A stretch of DNA of 64,000 bases, taken from positions 32,831-96,830 of the forward strand of contig CAKTZR010000012.1 of assembly GCA_934636105.1 (NCBI GenBank). Reading direction: 5' to 3'. Numbering within the stretch: position 1 is the stretch's first letter; every line of letters starts with the position of its first letter. The notes under the pieces are model-generated. The model was not told the origin of the DNA. It saw only the letters and a program-made list of their open reading frames with translations, and searched no databases. This DNA is from an uncultured Clostridia bacterium. GTDB lineage: Bacteria > Bacillota > Clostridia > Christensenellales > Aristaeellaceae. Positions 48,198 to 55,772 of this stretch are shown here, in pieces. A program made the translations under genes and the position numbers.

Positions 48198-48227
48198 GAA
48201 GAAAACGGCATGGGTTTTCCCATGCCG
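48198..48227 (-). terminator. Stem-loop with T-tract after oppA
   Basis: Minus strand perfect 9-bp stem CGGCATGGG / CCCATGCCG with an AAAA loop, then TTTTC. Intra-operon, 31 nt after the oppA stop. Confidence 0.85.
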
Positions 48228-48257
48228 CATTTCTTCGTTTAAGGGGCAGTTCGGATT

Positions 48258-49970
48258 TTAGTCGGCAAGTTTGGTGTAGATGAAGTTGTACGCCTGGAAC
48301 GGCTTGCGGGCGTAGCCCTCGACGAGCTTCTCGCTGGCCGCGTAGTCCTCATGGCGCCAGTAGACCGGGATCACCGGCATATCCTCGGCCAGCTTCATTT
48401 CAGCCTGCACGAAGATCTGCTCGCGGGCCGCCGCGTCGCGTTCGGTCTTGGTGGACTCGATCAGCGCGTCGTATTCCTCGCTGGCGTAACCGGTGTGGTT
48501 GTTGCCGTTGGTGCTCATCATCAGGTCGAGGTCGGTCATCGGATCGTTGTAGTCCGGGCCCCAGCCGCCGAAGCACACGTCAAAGTCCAGCGCATTGCGG
48601 CGGGCGCGCCACTCGGTGATGGTCAGCACTTCGATGGTGACGTTCAGGCCGAGGTTCTTGCGCAGCTGTTCCTGCACAACCTGGCTGAGCAGCTCGTTCT
48701 GCGTGCCCTCGGAGGTCATCAGGCACAGGCTGACTTCGGAAGCGTCCTTGTAGCCCAGCTCCTCAAGCGCCTTGGCGAGGTAGGCCTGCGCGCTTTCCAG
48801 ATCGGCGGTCGGCGCATACAGCGGGCTGCCGCCGTTGGCCGCAACCACGGCCTCGCCGAAGGTCTCGGTGTTCACGCCGCTGATGCCGTAAGCCAAGCAC
48901 GGAGACGGCTCGTTGTCGTTCTTATACACGGTGCTGATGATCTGCTCGCGATCGAGCGCTGCGCTGATGGCCTTGCGCAGGTTCAGGTTGGAAACGTCGC
49001 GGGCGGTATCCTTGACGTTGCACCAGTACCAGTAGCTGTAACCGCCCATGTAGTTGCTCGGCTTGTAGCCCTCGGCCTCCAGCATGGCGCGCTGCTCGCC
49101 GGTCAGGTCGAGCACGTCCAGTTCGCCGCCGACGAAGGCGTTGAACTTCGCGTTGGTGTCGGTGTACTTCACCCACTTGATGCCCGCAAGGTTGACCTTG
49201 TCCGCATCCCAGTAGTACTCGTTCTTCGGGCAGCTGATGCTGTTCTCCAGCACCCACTCGCTCATGTAGAACGCGCCGTTGTAGCAGATGTATTCCGGCG
49301 CGGTGCCGAACAGGTCGGCGCCGACCTCGGTGTAGAACGGCTCATACACCGGAGCCATGACCTCGAACTTCACATACTGGAGGAAGTACGGCAGGTAGTT
49401 CTCCAGCTCGCAGACGAGCGTGTAATCGTCCGTCGCCTTGAAGCCGACGTCCTCGATCTTGACTTCCGGAGCGCCTTCCATGCCGGAAGCGTAATCGTAG
49501 TAGGCCTGGCCGTTCTTGAAGACCGTCGCGAACGCGTAATATTCGGCGGCGTTCTCCGGGTTCAGCAGCTGACGCCACGCGAACACAAAGTCGTTGGCGG
49601 TCACGTCGCCGATCACCTCGCCCTTGGAGTTGACCCACTTCATACCCGGGCGGATGTGGAACGTCCAGGTCATGCCGTCCTCAGAGGACTCCCAGCTCTC
49701 GGCCGCGGCCGGAACGATAGAGTTGTCTTCCGGGCTGAGCTTCACAAGGCAGTCCCAGATGTGACGGTTGACGGAGAACTCGGTGGAGTAGGTCTGGAGG
49801 AACGGGTTCATCTTGCTCATCGTGGAGCATTCCACGCTGATCCAGCCCTTTTCGCTCGTGCCGGGATAATATCCAAGCCCGGCGTTCGGGTTCGTTTCCG
49901 CCGCGGCCACAGCGCCGACGGTCAGGAGCATGGCCAGCGTAAGCAGCCACGCAAGGAGACGGTTTTTCAT
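48258..49970 (-). CDS. oppA: Peptide ABC transporter substrate-binding protein OppA
   Basis: 570 residues. Signal peptide about 1-24 (GAVAAAE) with no Cys, then a family 5 solute-binding protein. The family signature region is AAESWESSEDGMTWTFHIRPGMKW (about 88-111). DVTANDFVFAWRQLLNP and YNGAFYMSEWVLENSI follow the OppA pattern for peptide ligands. GGAGG precedes the ATG. First gene of oppABCDF. The lack of a lipobox is unusual for a monoderm binding protein. Confidence 0.94.
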   Translation of the reverse strand: MKNRLLAWLLTLAMLLTVGAVAAAETNPNAGLGYYPGTSEKGWISVECSTMSKMNPFLQTYSTEFSVNRHIWDCLVKLSPEDNSIVPAAAESWESSEDGMTWTFHIRPGMKWVNSKGEVIGDVTANDFVFAWRQLLNPENAAEYYAFATVFKNGQAYYDYASGMEGAPEVKIEDVGFKATDDYTLVCELENYLPYFLQYVKFEVMAPVYEPFYTEVGADLFGTAPEYICYNGAFYMSEWVLENSISCPKNEYYWDADKVNLAGIKWVKYTDTNAKFNAFVGGELDVLDLTGEQRAMLEAEGYKPSNYMGGYSYWYWCNVKDTARDVSNLNLRKAISAALDREQIISTVYKNDNEPSPCLAYGISGVNTETFGEAVVAANGGSPLYAPTADLESAQAYLAKALEELGYKDASEVSLCLMTSEGTQNELLSQVVQEQLRKNLGLNVTIEVLTITEWRARRNALDFDVCFGGWGPDYNDPMTDLDLMMSTNGNNHTGYASEEYDALIESTKTERDAAAREQIFVQAEMKLAEDMPVIPVYWRHEDYAASEKLVEGYARKPFQAYNFIYTKLAD

Positions 49971-50042
49971 CGCAATTTCCTCCCTTATGATCCTTGGCAG
50001 CGGCGGATGCTTGCAGCTCCCGCGCCGTCATGTTATAATCGG

Positions 50043-50071
50043 ATTATAGCACGGGCTTTTCCGTTTTGCAA
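50043..50071 (-). promoter_or_regulatory. Promoter of oppABCDF
   Basis: Minus strand TTGCAA (50066-50071), 17-nt spacer, TATAAT (50043-50048), with a ~65-nt leader. Confidence 0.88.
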
Positions 50072-50154
50072 GTCTTAATTTTCAAAAATTCCTTTTTGCA
50101 TGTTAAGATTCGCATTCATGAATTGAATTGCATATTACGAGAGGAGATTTAATC

Positions 50155-50808
50155 ATGCATGCAGTTTGTGAGGGTTTCGACGATTTCTTTGCCGCCTGGA
50201 ATCAGGACGTCTATCGACTCTGCTTCGCCATGACCGAAAATGCAAAGGACGCCTGCAATTTAACGTTCAAAACTTTTTTACGTCTCGGCGCGGCCAAAGA
50301 CCCGCAAATGAAAGAAAAAGACGCCAAATTCCTGCTTTTTTCAAGCGGATTCACCCTTTGCGTCGATTACTTCGGCAGGAAAATGCGCCACAGGCCCGAC
50401 CGCAAAGCGCTGGACGCGATGAATCTGCCCTTTCCCATTACGGACAATTTATGTGCATTGCTTAAGCATCCGCTGAAACAGCGCGGCGCGCTTTGTCTTG
50501 CGCAAAGCGGCTTTTCTGAGGATGAAATCGCAAAAATCGCAGGCCGATCTGCTGCGCAATTTGCCTGTGCATCCACACCGGAAGCCGCTTCCGCGCGCGA
50601 AGCCGTTTCTTCTATTGTATTCGCCGAGGATGACGCAGATGCCATGAACGATGAAATTTATGCCCGTTTTGAGGAGCGCAGCGTCGGCGTGGAAAACAAA
50701 ATTCATGATATCCGCATTCGCTTCGACCAAATCGCGCCGTATCTGGCCCTCGCCGTGCTCGCCATTTTTGCAGTCGCGGTGTATGTTTCATTCAAAATGG
50801 CGGGGTAA
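50155..50808 (+). CDS. Sigma-factor-like protein with C-terminal membrane anchor
   Basis: 217 residues. The first ~50 residues resemble sigma-70 region 2 (FDDFFAAWNQDVYRLCFAMT, then AKDACNLTFKTFLRLGAAKD). Residues about 107-130 resemble region 4 (LKQRGALCLAQSGFSEDEIAKIAG). Both are weak, and the HTH lacks a clear second half. The C-terminus carries one helix (about 193-213, YLALAVLAIFAVAVYVSFKM) after a linker. It may be a degenerate ECF sigma factor tethered to the membrane. AGAGGAG precedes the ATG at 50155 by 8 nt; the ATG nine codons earlier has no site. No anti-sigma gene is adjacent. The assignment rests on my pattern reading. Confidence 0.55.
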   Translation: MHAVCEGFDDFFAAWNQDVYRLCFAMTENAKDACNLTFKTFLRLGAAKDPQMKEKDAKFLLFSSGFTLCVDYFGRKMRHRPDRKALDAMNLPFPITDNLCALLKHPLKQRGALCLAQSGFSEDEIAKIAGRSAAQFACASTPEAASAREAVSSIVFAEDDADAMNDEIYARFEERSVGVENKIHDIRIRFDQIAPYLALAVLAIFAVAVYVSFKMAG

Positions 50809-50816
50809 CATAAATA

Positions 50817-50918
50817 AAGCCTCCCTCTTAGAGGGACGCTTGAAATCGTCGCCGCCTGTGGCGGATTCAGACGATGAAAACGCCGAAGGTTGGCACGGCG
50901 CAGCCGTGACGGAAGGCG
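50817..50918. repeat. Family A palindromic repeat, copy 5 (diverged, with insertion)
   Basis: AAGCCTCCCTC-TTA-GAGGG, then an extra ~55 nt containing ATCGTC/GACGAT around CCGCC-TGT-GGCGG, then TTGGCACGGC-GCA-GCCGTGACGGAAGG. It lies between the sigma-like gene and the small membrane protein gene, and its right end is 3 nt from the stop of the latter. Confidence 0.75.
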
Positions 50919-50921
50919 TAT

Positions 50922-51197
50922 TTATTTTTCGCTCGCCGCCTGCGCCTTTTTCGCGCCCATAAGCAGACCGCCGAACATCCCCAGCATCGCCGCGGCAAAC
51001 AGACCGCCGTCCGACGTGGATGTGAAGGCCGAAAGCATGCGCATCATGCCCGTCAGCGTTTCATCCTCCACGCCCCAGCCGAGGATCATATCGCCGACGT
51101 CATGCAGCGCCGATGCAATCAGACCGATGGTCAGCAGCTTGCGGATGCGCGGCCAATGGAGCTGGCGTGAAATGCCGATGTCGTTAAATTCGCTCAT
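50922..51197 (-). CDS. Small membrane protein, hypothetical
   Basis: 91 residues with two hydrophobic segments (LLTIGLIASALHDVGDMILGW and GGLFAAAMLGMFGGLLMGA). The HDVGDMILGWGVEDETLTG stretch reminds me of the start of longer DUF6796-type membrane proteins, so this could be a shortened version; a family A repeat ends right at its stop. The ATG overlaps the acetyltransferase stop (ATGA), so the two are cotranslated. Function unknown. Confidence 0.6.
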   Translation of the reverse strand: MSEFNDIGISRQLHWPRIRKLLTIGLIASALHDVGDMILGWGVEDETLTGMMRMLSAFTSTSDGGLFAAAMLGMFGGLLMGAKKAQAASEK

Positions 51198-51805
51198 TTT
51201 GCATGCTCCTTCTCCGGGTATTTGATTAAGTCGTATAACTTGCCGAGGTCGCCCAAATCGCGCGTTCGATCCAGCGTCATCCCCAAATGCACATATTTAT
51301 CGCACTTGGATTTCGCGTCCGTCTCCAGCACCACGGGCACATGAAGCCGGTTGCCGTCCTCGAACGCCATTTCCAGCACCTTGCGCATATAGCCCTGTCC
51401 CTGATACGCCTCCCGCACGCAGACCATGCCGACATAGATATACGGCGTCTTCGCTTTATCCATCTGCTGTCTCAAGCTCGTTCCGCCCTTGCCCATGCTC
51501 CGGGCAAAGCGAATCATTTCCCCAAAACTCATGGATTTCACCACGCCCTTGAGCAGCGGCATATAGGCGCTCATGCTGATTTTCTGGCCGGGGCGTTTAT
51601 AAGCGATGAAGCCCTCCCGCCGCTCGCCGGTGGTATACATCAGCCCGGCTTTGAGCATTGCGCGCGCAAAACCCTCAATATAGATGGCTGTTTGTTCCTT
51701 TTGGGCGAACGCGGAAACCAGTCCCCGCTCCGCGCCGTAATCATAATACGCAAAAGCGTGGCCGATATCGGCAATCGTCTTTTCATCCATTTGATCGATT
51801 TTCAT
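51194..51805 (-). CDS. GNAT family acetyltransferase
   Basis: 203 residues. The acetyl-CoA binding motif is REAYQGQGYMRKVLEMAFE (about 132-150), preceded by PYIYVGMVCV, with LETDAKSKCDKYVHLGMTL after it. The N-terminal ~110 residues (AHAFAYYDYGAERGLVSAFA, YMPLLKGVVKSMSFGEMIRF) follow a pattern I have seen in Clostridia GNATs of unknown substrate. It is transcribed from a promoter at 51996-52024 through a ~190-nt hairpin-rich leader. Coupled to the small membrane protein gene. Confidence 0.82.
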   Translation of the reverse strand: MKIDQMDEKTIADIGHAFAYYDYGAERGLVSAFAQKEQTAIYIEGFARAMLKAGLMYTTGERREGFIAYKRPGQKISMSAYMPLLKGVVKSMSFGEMIRFARSMGKGGTSLRQQMDKAKTPYIYVGMVCVREAYQGQGYMRKVLEMAFEDGNRLHVPVVLETDAKSKCDKYVHLGMTLDRTRDLGDLGKLYDLIKYPEKEHAK

Positions 51806-51840
51806 GGTGGTTTCTCCCTCCTCTGTTGTGCGTTATAACC

Positions 51841-51990
51841 CGTTTCAATCGTAGACCGCTTCGCGGTCTGCTCTGAAACTGCATTTTTTCATGATTAGGA
51901 AATACGTTGGGCTGCCGCCCAAACCCGCTTGGGGGCTTATCCCCCAAACCCCTTCTTCGCTTCGCGGCGGTTTAAAGTTAGCTTTCGCTA
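51841..51990. repeat. Family B palindromic repeat, copy 1, with flanking hairpins
   Basis: Core about 51905-51952: TGGGCTGCCGCCCA hairpin, AAACCCG, then TTGGGGG-CTTAT-CCCCCAA and ACCCC. It is related to the sequence at the window end. Neighbouring hairpins are GTTTCA..TGAAAC around AGACCGC-TTC-GCGGTCT (51842-51879) and GTTAGC-TTTC-GCTAAC (about 51978-51993). The region lies in the leader of the GNAT gene and contains no gene. Confidence 0.75.
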
Positions 51991-51995
51991 ACCTT

Positions 51996-52024
51996 ATTAT
52001 AGCAACAGACGCTGCAATTTGCAA
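51996..52024 (-). promoter_or_regulatory. Promoter upstream of the GNAT gene
   Basis: Minus strand TTGCAA (52019-52024), 17-nt spacer, TATAAT (51996-52001). The transcript would run through the family B repeat before reaching the GNAT gene at 51805. Confidence 0.85.
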
Positions 52025-52029
52025 CGGCA

Positions 52030-52057
52030 AAAGAAAAACTCCCTCTATTCGAGGGAG
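52030..52057 (-). terminator. Terminator of the MATE gene
   Basis: Minus strand CTCCCTC / GAGGGAG with a 5-nt loop, followed by TTTTTC. Confidence 0.88.
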
Positions 52058-52064
52058 CCGAAAA

Positions 52065-53453
52065 TCAAACGTTGCGGATGACGTTGCGGTTCACGCGGCG
52101 CAGATACAGCGCGCTGACCATCAGGGAAACCAATTCCGCAATGAAAAACGCCCACCAGACGCCCGTCACGTCGCCCGTCACCCGGCCGATGACATACGCG
52201 CACGGGATGAGCACAACAAGCTGACGAATCAGGGAAACGATCATCGAATACACGCTGTAACCAAGCGCCTGGAACACCGAGCTCGCGCCAATGCCGAAGC
52301 CCGCCAGCGGGAAGGCCAGCGAAATGATACGCAGCGCCGGAACGCCGATGCGCAGCATTTCGTCGGAAGCGTCAAACAGCAGCAGCAGCTTGTCCGGGAT
52401 GGACTGGAACAGCAGCATGCCCACGACCATGATTGCGACCGCCGCGCAGATGGCATACTTGATGGTCTTTTTCATGCGCTCGCCCTTGCGCGCGCCGAAG
52501 TTATACGCCACAATCGGCACCGTGCCGTTGTTCAGGCCGAACACGGGCATGAACACAAAGCTCTGAAGCTTGAAATACACGCCGAACACCGCCACCGCCG
52601 TGGAAGAGAACGCGATGAGAATCTGGTTCATCAGGAAGGTCATCACCGAGCCGATGGACTGCATCACCACCGACGGAATGCCGATTGCCAGAATGCGGCT
52701 GAGCGTCGCGCCGTGCGGGCGGAAGCCCTTCATGCTGATGGAAACCTCCGGGTTCTTGCGGATGTTCATCACCAGGCCGATCGCCGCCGCGACCCACTGG
52801 CCGAGGATGGTCGCATAGGCCGCGCCCGCAACACCCATCTTCGGGAAGCCGAACAGGCCGAAGATGAAAATCGGGTCAAAAATGATGTTGATGATTGCGC
52901 CCGTGCCCTGGCTGATCATCGTCAGCAGCGTGCGTCCGGTGCTTTGCAGCAGGCGTTCAAAGAGAATCTGCATGAAAACGCCCATCGAGCCAACCATGAC
53001 GATGGTCGTGTAATCGATGCCGCTCTCGACGATTTCCGCGATATCCGTCTGCATTTCAAAATACGGGCGCACGATCGTCACGCCGCCGAGCATGAAGATC
53101 AGGCCGCAGATGAACAGCAGCATAATGCCGTTGGTCGCCGCGCGGTTCACGCCCTTTTCGTCCTTCGCGCCCAGCGCGCGGGAAAGCACCGCGTTCAGGC
53201 CCACGCCCAGACCCGTCGAGACCGCGATCATCAGGTTCTGAATCGGGAACGCCATGCTCAGCGCCGTCAGCGCGTTCTCGCTCACGCGCGCCACGAACAT
53301 GGAATCCACCACGTTATAAAGCGCCTGAACCAGCATCGAAATCATAATCGGCAGGCTCATGGAAAAGAGCAGCTTGCCAACGGGCATCACGCCCATTTTA
53401 TTTTCCTGCACGGAAGCTTCGTTTTTCACGTTGTTTTCAGCCGGGTTCGCCAT
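52065..53453 (-). CDS. MATE family multidrug/toxin efflux transporter
   Basis: 462 residues with twelve predicted helices in two homologous halves. It begins with a ~20-residue cytoplasmic tail, then MPVGKLLFSMSLPIMISMLVQALYNVVDSMFVARV. ALTALSMAFPIQNLMIAVSTGLGVGLNAVLSRALG is the first-half signature, and ALGYSVYSMIVSLIRQLVVLIP belongs to the second half. It is a Na+ or H+ coupled exporter of organic cations, drugs or metabolites. Own promoter and terminator. Confidence 0.94.
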   Translation of the reverse strand: MANPAENNVKNEASVQENKMGVMPVGKLLFSMSLPIMISMLVQALYNVVDSMFVARVSENALTALSMAFPIQNLMIAVSTGLGVGLNAVLSRALGAKDEKGVNRAATNGIMLLFICGLIFMLGGVTIVRPYFEMQTDIAEIVESGIDYTTIVMVGSMGVFMQILFERLLQSTGRTLLTMISQGTGAIINIIFDPIFIFGLFGFPKMGVAGAAYATILGQWVAAAIGLVMNIRKNPEVSISMKGFRPHGATLSRILAIGIPSVVMQSIGSVMTFLMNQILIAFSSTAVAVFGVYFKLQSFVFMPVFGLNNGTVPIVAYNFGARKGERMKKTIKYAICAAVAIMVVGMLLFQSIPDKLLLLFDASDEMLRIGVPALRIISLAFPLAGFGIGASSVFQALGYSVYSMIVSLIRQLVVLIPCAYVIGRVTGDVTGVWWAFFIAELVSLMVSALYLRRVNRNVIRNV

Positions 53454-53513
53454 GATTTTTTTCTCTCTCCAATCGTTTTTCCTTCACTTCAATTTCATAT
53501 TGCACAAGATTAT

Positions 53514-53542
53514 ATTTTAACGGTTTATAATCTTTCTGTCAA
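53514..53542 (-). promoter_or_regulatory. Promoter of the MATE gene
   Basis: Minus strand TTGACA (53537-53542), 17-nt spacer, TAAAAT (53514-53519). The -35 box begins 11 nt after the terminator of the antiporter operon. Confidence 0.75.
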
Positions 53543-53552
53543 TCCGTTTTCA

Positions 53553-53590
53553 CATAAAAAGCGCCGCTTTCCATTGAAAGGAAAGCGGCG
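53553..53590 (-). terminator. Terminator of the Mrp-like antiporter operon
   Basis: Minus strand perfect 11-bp stem CGCCGCTTTCC / GGAAAGCGGCG with a 7-nt loop, followed by CTTTTTATG. It lies 18 nt after the last antiporter gene, so that operon ends here. Confidence 0.9.
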
Positions 53591-53607
53591 GATTTTTGGG
53601 CATATTC

Positions 53608-55755
53608 TCAATAGAACATCAAATACAGCAGCGTCACGCACAAGCCCAGGCCAAACAGCAGCAAGCCGTAGCTCATCGTGTGGCTCATCTGGCTGACTGC
53701 GTCCATGATGCCGTCCCACACGGCGGAGATTCGCGCCATCGCGTGATGCTCAATCTGATGACCGCGCAGCACGGTGTGGTTCAGCCCTTCGGCCATGCCG
53801 TCGAACACGCCGCCGACGGCGCGGGTAATCGCATTGCCGACGTTGTTTTCCGGCTTCTTCTTCCGCGCGGAAAGCACCTTGCGGGCAATCAAATCCGCCA
53901 CAAAGTCCGTCAGGCCGCCGAGGAAGCCGAACACCGCCGCAAAGAACAGCGTCAGCGCGCGGATCAGCGGGCGATAGACATGGGTTTCCAGCGTGATTTC
54001 GCTGCCCAGCCCCGCGAATCTGCCGCCAAGATCCAGCAGACCGTAAATCGCCGGACGATAGACGCGATCCTCGATATCCAGCCAGCTCGGCCAGAGATCG
54101 ACGTATTCGCTCACGCCCGCTTCCTTCTTCATCAGCTTCGTGCGGATGAAGAACAGATACACGACCAGACCGATGACCAGCGAGATGCATGCGCCCTTGA
54201 TGTTGGTCAGCGAGAAATAATGCACCGCGTGCGCGGGCGTGGCCGCGTTCAGGAAGCCGCCCGCAATATCCGCGATTTTGTCCATCGTCAGGTTCGGCGT
54301 AAGGCCCAGAATCGGCACAATCGCCGCGCTTACAAACAGCGCCAGCGCGGAGAGCTTGCCCATATACGGCTTTTTCGCCTCATAGGCGATCTGCTGCGTC
54401 GGATGCTTTTCCCAGAACAGGCAGATGTACAACTTAATCATATACGCGCCGGTCAAGCCGCCGGAGAACAGATAAATCCATTCCGCGCCGCGGTAGAGCA
54501 GCGCCAACGCGCCCATGCCTTCTTCCGCGAGCAGCTCGGCGTATTCCACAATGCCCTCGTGAATCAGCGTCTTGGAGACGTAGCCGGAGAAGCCCGGCAC
54601 GCCCATCAGACCGACCGCGCCCATCAGGAAGGCGAAATGCAGAATCGGCTTTTTGCGGCCAAAGCCGCGCACGTCGTTCAGATTCAGCTTGTGCAGGTTC
54701 ATGTAAACCACGCCCGCCGCCATAAACAGAATCAGCTTAAAGAGCGAATGGTTGACCATGTAGAGCAGCGCGCCGCGCGCCGCCAGCGCGTTTTCCTCGC
54801 CCAGCAGGCAGCCCATCGCAATGCCCGTGAGGATGAAGCCGATCTGGCTCATCGAGGAGCAGGCCAGCGTGCGCTTGAGGTTGACGGAGAACACCGCCAG
54901 CACCGCACCGCCCAGCATCGTAATCAGGCCAAGCACGAGGATGAGGTTGCCCCACGCCATGCTCGCGCGGAAGATGTTCGCCGAAACGACGATCACGCCG
55001 AAAATGCCGGACTTGGTCAGAATGCCGGAGAGCAGCGCGGAGGCCGGGGCCGGCGCAACCGGGTGCGCCTTCGGCAGCCAGATATGCAGCGGGAACATGC
55101 CCGCCTTTGCGCCGAAGCCAAAGAGGATGCAGATGCTCGCCGCCCAGATTCTGCCCTTGCTCGGGCACGCCTTCGCCGCTTCATACAGCTCGGAAATGGT
55201 CAGCGTGCCAACCGCGTTCCACAGCAGGAACAGGCCCATCAGCATCACCATGCCGCCGATGATCGCGACGGCCAGATACGTTTCCGCCGCGCGCATCGCA
55301 CCGGGGGTTTCGTCGTGCGCAACCCACGTATACGAGGTGAAGCTCATGATTTCAAAGAAGATGAACGTGGTGAACAGATCCGCAGAAAGGAACACGCCCA
55401 CCGTCGCGCCCTGCGTCAGCAGGAAGAAGAAATAATACCGATTGCGGTTGCGGTAGTGATGCGCAAAGTAATCGCCGGAAAGCAGCGAAGTCATCAGCCA
55501 CATCACGCCCGCGACCAGTGCATACAGCGCGCGGAAACCGTCGAGCTGGAAGCTCAGGCCGAAGCCGCAGAAGCCCGGAATCGCGGCGGAAAGCTCCTTC
55601 CCCGCGACCACAAGCCCCATCGCCGCGGCCGCCACGCCAAACTCAATCAGGCAGAAAATCTGCACCGCGTGGTCGCGCAGCTTTTTATCCTTTCGGCCGA
55701 TCAGATAGCTGCAAACCGCCGCTATCATCGGGAAAAAGACCAGAAACAGCAACAT
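53608..55755 (-). CDS. Proton-conducting membrane subunit, NuoL/MrpA-type (fourth antiporter-like subunit)
   Basis: About 715 residues, the largest antiporter-like subunit of the operon. The Proton_antipo_M core has the Glu of helix 5 in TTFIFFEIMSFTSYTWVA and the channel Lys in GFGAKAGMFPLHIWLPKAHPV (about 215-235), plus a second Lys in NHSLFKLILFMAAG. A long C-terminal extension (about 500-715) contains amphipathic cytoplasmic segments and a final helix, reminiscent of the NuoL lateral helix. The start at 55755 has GGGGG 8 nt upstream; the GTG seven codons earlier overlaps the previous stop. Confidence 0.88.
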   Translation of the reverse strand: MLLFLVFFPMIAAVCSYLIGRKDKKLRDHAVQIFCLIEFGVAAAAMGLVVAGKELSAAIPGFCGFGLSFQLDGFRALYALVAGVMWLMTSLLSGDYFAHHYRNRNRYYFFFLLTQGATVGVFLSADLFTTFIFFEIMSFTSYTWVAHDETPGAMRAAETYLAVAIIGGMVMLMGLFLLWNAVGTLTISELYEAAKACPSKGRIWAASICILFGFGAKAGMFPLHIWLPKAHPVAPAPASALLSGILTKSGIFGVIVVSANIFRASMAWGNLILVLGLITMLGGAVLAVFSVNLKRTLACSSMSQIGFILTGIAMGCLLGEENALAARGALLYMVNHSLFKLILFMAAGVVYMNLHKLNLNDVRGFGRKKPILHFAFLMGAVGLMGVPGFSGYVSKTLIHEGIVEYAELLAEEGMGALALLYRGAEWIYLFSGGLTGAYMIKLYICLFWEKHPTQQIAYEAKKPYMGKLSALALFVSAAIVPILGLTPNLTMDKIADIAGGFLNAATPAHAVHYFSLTNIKGACISLVIGLVVYLFFIRTKLMKKEAGVSEYVDLWPSWLDIEDRVYRPAIYGLLDLGGRFAGLGSEITLETHVYRPLIRALTLFFAAVFGFLGGLTDFVADLIARKVLSARKKKPENNVGNAITRAVGGVFDGMAEGLNHTVLRGHQIEHHAMARISAVWDGIMDAVSQMSHTMSYGLLLFGLGLCVTLLYLMFY

Positions 55756-55772
55756 GTCGTTTTCCCCCTTTC

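Noticed and set aside
34818..50918. CRISPR array from repeated CTCCCTC/GAGGGAG sequences
   Set aside because: The copies are kilobases apart and not regularly spaced, and no cas genes are present.
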